A DNA stretch of 64,000 bases from Erinaceus europaeus (taxonomy: Eukaryota; Chordata; Mammalia; Eulipotyphla; Erinaceidae), in contig NC_080171.1 in NCBI RefSeq assembly GCF_950295315.1, positions 33,038,361 through 33,102,360 of the forward strand. Direction: 5' to 3'. The notes below the pieces were generated by a model, which ran no database searches, was not told the origin of the DNA, and saw only the letters and a list, made by a program, of their open reading frames with translations. The position numbers were made by a program, and so were the translations under genes. Numbering within the stretch: the first letter of the stretch is position 1; every line of letters starts with the position of its first letter. Positions 57,112 to 64,000 of the stretch are shown here, piece after piece.

Positions 57112-57160
57112 AGCATGGTAATGTGTGTGCTAAACCAGATACATCACTGCCTGATTCTTC
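57112..57160 (-). mobile_element. SINE head, continuation
   Basis: The rest of the SINE interrupted at 56318. Confidence 0.75.
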
Positions 57161-57949
57161 ATTTTATTTCTTTGCTTTCCATCAAGCATGAAATTCTTTC
57201 CCACACTGATGACCTTCCCCCATCTATTATTTTTCTTCTGCTTTTTCTGTTTGTTAACCTATGTTTTAATAAACTAAATGCCATATTTCTATGTAAGATC
57301 TAGGAAATAGTACTATAAAGGCACTCTATAATCAACCAGCACGTGAAAAAATCTTGTGGAATGGAAGAAGGAAAATGATGGTTTCAGTTTCAAAACTTGA
57401 AAAAGGAATCATCTAGTTCAAACAGTTTTTTAGAACTCCATATCACATTATATCTGCTGAACATGCATCCAGTATTAACAATAATGAGATGCCTATAAAA
57501 CTCTAAAAGATGAATTCTAGAAGCTTCCTCTGGTTAGAGGCACCTTCTCTGTTATATATATGGAAGCATATATATGTATGACAGAATAGAGAATATAGTT
57601 TTCATGGGAAATAAAAATTGTCAACTAGCAAGATGGAAAAGTAGTATAAGTCTCATGTTTCAAGTAAATGATTTTAATATAACAACCTTTATATAATATC
57701 AAACTTTCAAGTCTATTGCATTTTCAAAATGTGAAGTTCAACTCAGTCACTTTCCACGTGATGTTAAGTGTTTTATTTTTCTTCTTGTTAATCACAAGAT
57801 ATTTACAATATTTTGCTATCTATGGTGCAAACAAAACAGTGGGTTCTGTTTCTCCCAAAGCATTTGTACAGAGCAATATGCATTCTTCTCTCATTACTGG
57901 GGCATGTAAGCAACAACCTAACAAAGGTCCTTATTTCTCTTTTTGTAAA
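57161..57949. other. Unique AT-rich noncoding DNA
   Basis: No named structure. Confidence 0.5.
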
Positions 57950-58393
57950 TTTTTTCCCTTTATTGGGAGATTAATGTTTTACATTTGACAGTAAATACAA
58001 TAGTTTGTACATGTATAACATTTATCAGTTTTCCACATAACAATATAACCCCCACTAGGTCCTCTACCATCCTATAGCAAAACCTGAACTCTCCCCGCAA
58101 CCCACCCACCTCAGAGTCTTTTAGTTTGATGCAATACACCAACTCCAGTCCATGTTCTGCATAGCGTTTTCTCTTCTGATTTTGTTGTTCAACTTCTGCC
58201 TATGAATGAGATCACCCTACATTCATCCTTCTGTTTCTGACTTATTTTACTTAACATGATTCCTTCAAGCTCCATCCAAGATGGGCTGAAAATGGAGAAA
58301 TCGCCATTTTTAATAGCTGAGTAGTATTCCATTGTGTATATATACCACAAATTGCTCAGACACTCATCTGTTGTTGGACACTTGGTTCTGATT
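57950..58393 (-). mobile_element. L1 3' end, short-UTR subfamily
   Basis: The inverse of the L1-D/E end: 'ctttattgggagattaatgt', 'gtagtattccattgtgtata' (ORF2 'YTMEYY' block) and 'ctgttgttggacacttggtt'. It is 5'-truncated and cut by the next SINE. Confidence 0.85.
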
Positions 58394-58396
58394 TCT

Positions 58397-58626
58397 TTTT
58401 TTTATTCCTTTTTGTTTCTTTTATTATTGTTGTAGCCGTTGTTGGATAGGACAGAGAGAAATGGAGAGAGGGGGAGAAAAAGATAGACACCTGCAGACCT
58501 GCTTCACCGCTTGTGAAGTGACTCCCCTGCAGGTGGAGACCCGGGGGTTCAAACCAGGATCCTTATGATGGTCCTTGTGCTTTGCACCACATGGGCTTAA
58601 CCCGCTCTGCTACCACCCGACTCCCT
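58397..58626 (-). mobile_element. tRNA-derived SINE, second type, antisense
   Basis: Inverse order: (TTATTGTTG) tail, 'gttggataggacagagagaa', 'acctgcagacctgcttcacc', 'gggttcaaaccaggatcctt', 'gcttaacccgctctgctacc'. Confidence 0.93.
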
Positions 58627-58681
58627 CTTTTTTTAAGTTTTTTTTAAAATGTATTTTTTATTTTTATTAATTTATTAATTT

Positions 58682-59052
58682 TTTATTTATAAAAAGGAAA
58701 CATTGACAAAACCATAGGATAGTAGGGATACAACTCCACACAATTCCCACCACCAGAACTCTATATCCCATCCCCTCCCCTGATAGCTTTCCTATTCTTT
58801 AACCCTCTGGGAGTATGGACACAGGGTCATTGTGGGATGCAGAAGGTGGATGGTCTGGCTTCTGTAACTGCTTCCCAATGAACATGGGCATTGACAGATC
58901 GATCCATACTCCCAGCCTGTCTCTCTCTTTCGGTAGTGGGAAAGGGCTCTGGGGAAGCAGAGCTCCAGAACACATTGCTGGGGTTTTCTGTCCAGGGAAG
59001 TGTGGTCAGCATCATGGTAGCAACTGGCACCCGAGTAATGAGGCTGAATTCT
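58682..59052 (-). mobile_element. L1 3' end, spliced form
   Basis: An antisense L1 3' end. In sense, 'cctcattactcgg' is followed directly by a mutated start of the downstream exon ('gtgccagttgctacc'), with no intron. Only about 20 bp lie upstream of the junction, and the first bases after it are altered, so this copy is weaker evidence than the other two. Confidence 0.7.
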
Positions 59053-59219
59053 TATATCAGAGATATCACTACCAAGAGTTACACATTAGGCAGCACTGAA
59101 GTCCTCCAGCCTAGTAGCGAAGTAGAATTTCCACAGAAACCAAGTGTGCCAAACTATCTTCAAAATAATTGGAACAGGTAGATTTAAGTTTTGTAGGCAT
59201 CAACATTAGTTAAAGCAAC

Positions 59220-60355
59220 AGTGTGATTTTCTTATTCTTTATTTATATTTTTTCATTTTTTATGAGTAATTAAACAGTGCTTTACAAAATTATAAGACTT
59301 CAGGAGTATAATACTACACTCACACAAGGGATAAGTTTCCACATCCTCCACCAAAGTTCTATGTCCCTTTCTTACTTCCCATAGCCATCACAGTCCTCAC
59401 AGAGTCAAAGAGACAGTTTGGCTACTATTATTTTGTAAGTTCATTTGTTTTCAACTATACTTCACATATGAGTGAAACTGTATGTTTGAACTCATCCTCC
59501 ACATCATTATTTATTTCATAACATAATGGTTCTAACATTTTTGTTCCAAATAATACAATCTCATTTTGTTTTTTGTTGCACAGTAGTGTTCCACTGAACA
59601 TTTTTCCTATATATTATATTTTTTATTGCCACCAGGGTGTCAGAGAGACACCTGAAGTGTTGCTTCATCACCCATGAAGATACCATCTACCCATGAAGAT
59701 ACCATCAACAGGGACTTGAACTTGGACACTCCTGCAAGGTGCTGTATGCACTCATTTGTCTACCTCTATAAATTCTTTATCTAGTCATCTGTCATTGTGC
59801 ATTTATGTTGTTGTAATTCCATACTTTGGCTGTTGTAAATAGTGCACTTATGAATTTAGGAGTACATACATTATATTGAATTAGTATTTTGGTTATTCAT
59901 CTTGGAGTAGTTTCACTTGACAATAAAGTCTCTTTATTTGTTTAAAAACTCTCCAAACTGTTTCCATAAGATTTGCATCAGTTCACATTCCAAACCAACA
60001 GTGTATCAGGGTTCCTTTCTTCTCTACACCTCCATCATTGGTTGTTATCTCTTGTTTGTCTATCTGTTTGTTTTTCCAGAGCACTGCTCAGATCTGGCCA
60101 ATGATGGTGCTGGAAACTGAAATTGGGTACTGTGCTGCCTCAGGCACTACACTGATTTTGCATAACCATAAGCTATATCCCCAACCCTTGTCATCTCTAA
60201 TTTTGCTGATGTGGTTCAGTCTTAAAGTTGTGGAGTGCTATCACATTGTGGTCTACCAATCAACTAGGAGAAGATATCTGCATATCACATGTCTAACAAG
60301 GGATTGATATCAACAATTTATAAAGAAAGTATATATCTGAACAACAAAAACAAAA
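59220..60355. mobile_element. Old L1 with two SINE insertions
   Basis: 59220-60250 is an antisense old L1 ('caactatacttcacatatga', 'ggctgttgtaaatagtgcac', 'ccaaaccaacagtgtatcag'). It is interrupted by antisense SINEs at 59632-59765 and 60075-60190. From about 60250 to 60355 the L1 reads in sense ('agaagatatctgcatatcac'), suggesting a 5' inversion. It appears to continue at 61555-61635. Confidence 0.6.
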
Positions 60356-60359
60356 TAGC

Positions 60360-61550
60360 AGAAGAACCTTCCTCACCTACCTCCTATTGCACATCCCTCA
60401 ATAACTCAAAAACTAACTTTGTCAGACAAAGTTAGGACTACAAAAGCTAAATAATGGCAAGAGACTGGCATACTTTGATGATGACTCTTTAGTCACTACC
60501 AAGCCACCCCATTACCTGGGGCCCTAGTCAGGGAGTCCTGGGATTCCCACAGAGATGTTATGGACCTAGACCTCTAACAGATTCCTCTCAAAACTGTCAC
60601 TGGTAAACTCCATCAGGAACAACATAATGGACCCCGCTTTGGGTCCCTATAGGACTTGGCCCTCAATGTGGATCAACAAGGGTGGGGAGTGTTCCATTTT
60701 CCAAAGGTAGGTTGGTGCAGCATACTCCACCTATCACCAGAGAATGATGGATCCTGAAATTGGCACAGCCTGGAATGTACCTAGCCATGACCACAGACCT
60801 ACATGGATACAGAGGTTAGATAAGCTCCTGTGCTGAGTATGGACCACAGATCAAATTGATGGGGTTTACAATCAACAATATTTATACACTTTCCCCATAT
60901 TTGGGAGCTACTCTCTTCCCTGATCTTTCTGGTCCTTTTTCCAACTATGACACCATCCCCCCCAGACAATAACTTAGGTCACCTGCATGCTAGATGTCAG
61001 GCTCCAGCAAAAACTAGTAAACTCATGGGCCCCTTGGAATATACCTAAAATAGACCTAGAAGCTTTTTCCAAAACGGAGACCCTCAAATCTTCATCTGCA
61101 ATATTCTTGTCTTTAGTTTCATGATTAGTCAACAATTTGCTCTGCTTTCTATCTTAACTCTTTTTCAGCCTCCAAGTTCCAGATGTTACCATGATGCCAA
61201 CCAGACTTCCCAGGGCAGATGATCCCACCAATGTGTACTAGGGCCTCACCTCCTCAGTTCCCTAACCCACTAGGGAAAGAGAGAGACAGCCTGGGAGTAT
61301 GGATCAACTCGTCAATGCCCATGTTCAGCAGGGAAGCAATAACAGAAACCAGACTTTCTACCTTCTGCACCCCATAATGGCCCTGGATCCATACTCCCAG
61401 AAGGATAAAGAATGGGAAAGCTATCAAGGGAGAGGATTGGATATGGAATTCTGGTGATGGGAATTGTGTGGAGTAGTGCCCCTCTTATCCTGTGGTTTTG
61501 CCAATATTTCCATTTTATAAATAAAAAGAAAGTAATAAAGAAAGAGTAAA
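60360..61550 (+). mobile_element. L1 3' UTR, long form, unspliced
   Basis: Starts in the intron region ('cctcacctacctcctattgc', compare 575-600) and runs to the 3' end. It keeps the extra 0.8 kb and a CTCTTTTTCAG acceptor at about 61170. It is nested in the old L1. Confidence 0.85.
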
Positions 61551-61554
61551 AGAG

Positions 61555-61635
61555 TGGACACTGGATCTTAATAGACATTTCTCTATAAAGAAAGCATTCA
61601 GATGGCCCACAGACATGCAAAAATGCTCAACAATA
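61555..61635 (+). mobile_element. Old L1 ORF2 fragment
   Basis: 'gatggcccacagacatgcaa' and 'aatgctcaacaatatg' match a conserved ORF2 block (compare 18925-18950 for position). Confidence 0.55.
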
Positions 61636-62140
61636 TGTTTTAGGATTGCTTTTCCAAGCAGCACTGTTATCTCTCCATGCTGGACAACAGTGGCAGAATG
61701 ACAAACTTATAGAGCAAAACTTTATGCATAGCATATATTTGTGGGCCTATTTTTAGTACTATTTTCACAGCAACCTGTAGAGATGGTAATATCATTACTT
61801 TACTAATGGGGAAAGTGCTGTAAGGAACTAAAGAAACGTAAACAAACCATACAACTATTCAATGGTAAAGCTGAAGACTCACCTTTTTGTGATTCAGATG
61901 CCATGTTGTCAGGCAAAGGAATGTATTGGTGTTTTATTTGTTTGTTTTGTTTTGTTTTTCCCCAGTGGAGAAAGCTTCTTGTTGGTTTTCATTTATGTAT
62001 TGATCCTAAACATTTTCTCCCACCCTCCACACAAAAAATAAGTTCTGTTCAAAATTTGGGTTCTCTTTTTATTCTTCCCATCTTCCACATCACAGGCTAT
62101 TTGCTGTCAAAGTTTTGCTGGCTCTGTCTTCACATATTTG
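61636..62140. other. Unique noncoding DNA
   Basis: No named structure. Confidence 0.5.
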
Positions 62141-62146
62141 GTATAG

Positions 62147-62560
62147 TGCCAGGCTAGCATGAGGGTTTTTCTTCCTGGGCATGTGCTCTCTGGGTTGGAG
62201 AGAACTCAACCGGAGCCAACCTGGGCTGCTGCTTACTCAAAACGCCAGAGAGAAACCAGGAACTCACGATGGAGCGGGAATGCAATGCGTCTTTATTGAT
62301 CAGAGACAATGCTTTTATATATTTTGAGACAGAAGTGGCAAGTCGGAAAAGGAAATGACTAGGAAAGGCGATGGAGAAAAGGAAAGAGCGGGAAGGTAGA
62401 AAGCTTCCATAGCGACTGTTGCGAAGGTTTTAACCAGTGGGACTAATTAATACCCTGTAGGCATGGTGGGTCTCAGGCAAAACAATGACTATGTAAATAG
62501 ACCATAGTATCAGCAATGGAGGATGGAGCAGAGCAGGGTGGGCTGGCTTAAGGCCCGACA
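62147..62560 (-). mobile_element. Solo LTR, same family as 9827-10269
   Basis: A 414-bp LTR with a perfect 6-bp TSD GTATAG (62141-62146 and 62561-62566). On the minus strand: TGTCGGGCC start, U3 with purine-rich blocks, TATATAAAAG box, AATAAA close downstream, and a U5 ending ...CCTGGCA. No internal retroviral genes remain. It lacks the hairpin of the first copy. Confidence 0.85.
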
Positions 62561-62566
62561 GTATAG

Positions 62567-63264
62567 CTGTCTCCTGTTTTATATTTATAAAGCCTGCTAT
62601 TAAGTTGAGAGCTTCCTTCCTCTCAGAGTGGACACCTTCATTTCCTTTTAGTAGTTGATTCTCCACTTTATTCTATTTCAGTGTTCCTCAATATCAACAC
62701 TACTGGTATGTGAAATCAGATAATTCTCTGTTTAGGACACATTATAGGACTTAGAGCGGCAACCTGGATTTTCCCCATCAGATTCTTTTCTTTCTTCTCA
62801 TCCAGTTGTGAAACTAAAAGAGTCTCCACAGCTTGAAAAAGATCCTTGGAGACAAAGTTTTCTCCAGTTGAGGATCAATGATCACAATATTCGCCAACTA
62901 TTAAACAACCATGCTTTGATTACTACTTGGTTCAACATATTTCTGGACAGGTGTTCTAAACTGGCCTTTCCTAGGTGATCTCTTCTATGCATCCCTTGCT
63001 TTAACAAAATTATCCCACTTTGTTATCACATAAATATATATTGTCTGCATATGCTTGCTGATACTATTTTTGTCACGGGAAAGCACCGATTGGTTGGGTT
63101 CCTCCTGAAATTCCATCTGCCCTTCAGGTTCAAAAGCTGTCTCCCTAGAGCTTTTATAATATCTCCAGCCAGAAACCACATCTCTCTTCCCAGTGCTTCC
63201 TCCATTAGGAGTTTGTTTTTTCAGGTATTGAACTGATAGCAACCTCCTTTGAATTGTAGCTATG
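62567..63264. other. Unique noncoding DNA
   Basis: No exon or repeat recognised. Confidence 0.5.
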
Positions 63265-63390
63265 ATATCCATCTTCTTCCCTCTATACCATGAGCTTTTC
63301 AAGGGCAGAAATGGCTCCTCAGTCATAATTTATTACCACAACAGTGCCCAGGACCTATTAAGCATACAATAAATATTTGTGAATTAAGGA
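63265..63390 (+). mobile_element. L2 3' end
   Basis: 'accatgagcttttcaagggc', 'cagtgcccaggacctattaa' and 'caataaatatttgtgaatta' follow the L2 3' end order (gagggcag... cagtgcctggcaca... aataaatatttg). Confidence 0.7.
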
Positions 63391-64000
63391 GTACTAAAAC
63401 CAAACCAAACCAACAAACAAAGACAGCCTCCTGATGCCTACCCTGGGACATACATTTTAATGGATGGAGACTTGCTTTAGTGCTGGTTACTTAAGAGAGA
63501 AAAAAGAAGTAGCTACAGATAGTGTTCTTTTGCAGGAGTCTTTAGACTTTGAACAAACTGGGGCATGCATTCCCAAATTTTCCAGTGGCACTGCCAAGCT
63601 ATGTAAGGTAGATGAACAATAATTATGCTTAGGCTTGAAGTGACAAGATGGTGGAGCTCTGCTGGAGATGCTAGTAGGATATATGAGTGGCATGACCAAA
63701 GGAGCTCTAGAGAGCTGCCCACCATGCAAGGTGGGATGCTATCTGTGGGTATTGCTTGTTGAGCAAGCTATTTCATCTGTAGAGGCACTGCTATGCTTCC
63801 TTACACAAAGGATCTAAACCAGTGGGTTTTCCCTGGTGTGACATGAATCCAAAGTGTTCAAGCCTCATAAAATCTACATTCCCAAAACTATGGAACACGT
63901 AAGTGCTTGTTCTTTATATTTTTTGTTTCTATGGTGCAAATTTGATGGGTAGAAAGATATTGTTCACTGCTTTGGCAGAGCCAGGGTTTTGCACCAGCTC
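63391..64000. other. Unique noncoding DNA
   Basis: A short CCAAA-rich run at 63400-63420; nothing else can be named. Confidence 0.5.

Overview
The window looks like hedgehog (Erinaceidae, most likely Erinaceus) nuclear DNA. No host protein-coding exon or intact host RNA gene can be supported. The evidence for hedgehog is a dense set of related tRNA-derived SINEs with CT-rich tails, an L1 lineage with an unusually long 3' UTR, and a nearly complete Vingi-type LINE. From memory, among mammals Vingi is known only from hedgehogs.

Layout. 1-9587: long-form L1 3' UTR copies (1-1735, 4882-7064, 7066-7836) and an inverted/truncated L1 5' UTR plus ORF1 (7840-9587). 9827-10269: a solo LTR with 6-bp target duplication. 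10650-13250: SINEs, an antisense L1 3' end and a 116-bp direct repeat. 13648-20888: a full-span defective L1 (L1-B) inserted in an older LTR; it carries a 5' half of tRNA-Gly(TCC) and a nested antisense L1 end. 20998-25780: mostly unique DNA with SINEs, microsatellites and a MIR. 25785-31845: internally deleted L1 copies; the first holds the Vingi LINE at 25969-29047 (minus strand, 12-bp TSD). 31850-46985: mostly unique DNA with scattered SINEs and L1 ends, a tRNA-Val(CAC) 5' half (44413-44448) and a spliced-looking L1 (44804-45375). 47293-54344: a second full-span defective L1 (L1-C) with a 14-bp TSD. 54359-64000: older L1, SINEs, a 200-N gap, a second solo LTR of the same family (62147-62560) and an L2 remnant.

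Main points. (1) The first 70 nt of the Vingi element fold on paper as an HDV-like self-cleaving ribozyme whose cut site is exactly the element/TSD boundary. (2) Two 36-nt tRNA 5' halves, from different tRNAs, sit between long target-site duplications and both end at nucleotide 36 in the anticodon loop, without a poly-A tail. (3) The hedgehog L1 3' UTR contains what looks like a real GT-AG intron: three insertions lack exactly that segment, and a fourth joins an L1 5' UTR-like leader to the same acceptor. (4) L1-B and L1-C share an out-of-frame deletion in the reverse transcriptase plus shared stop codons, so they look like members of a non-autonomous L1 lineage mobilised in trans.
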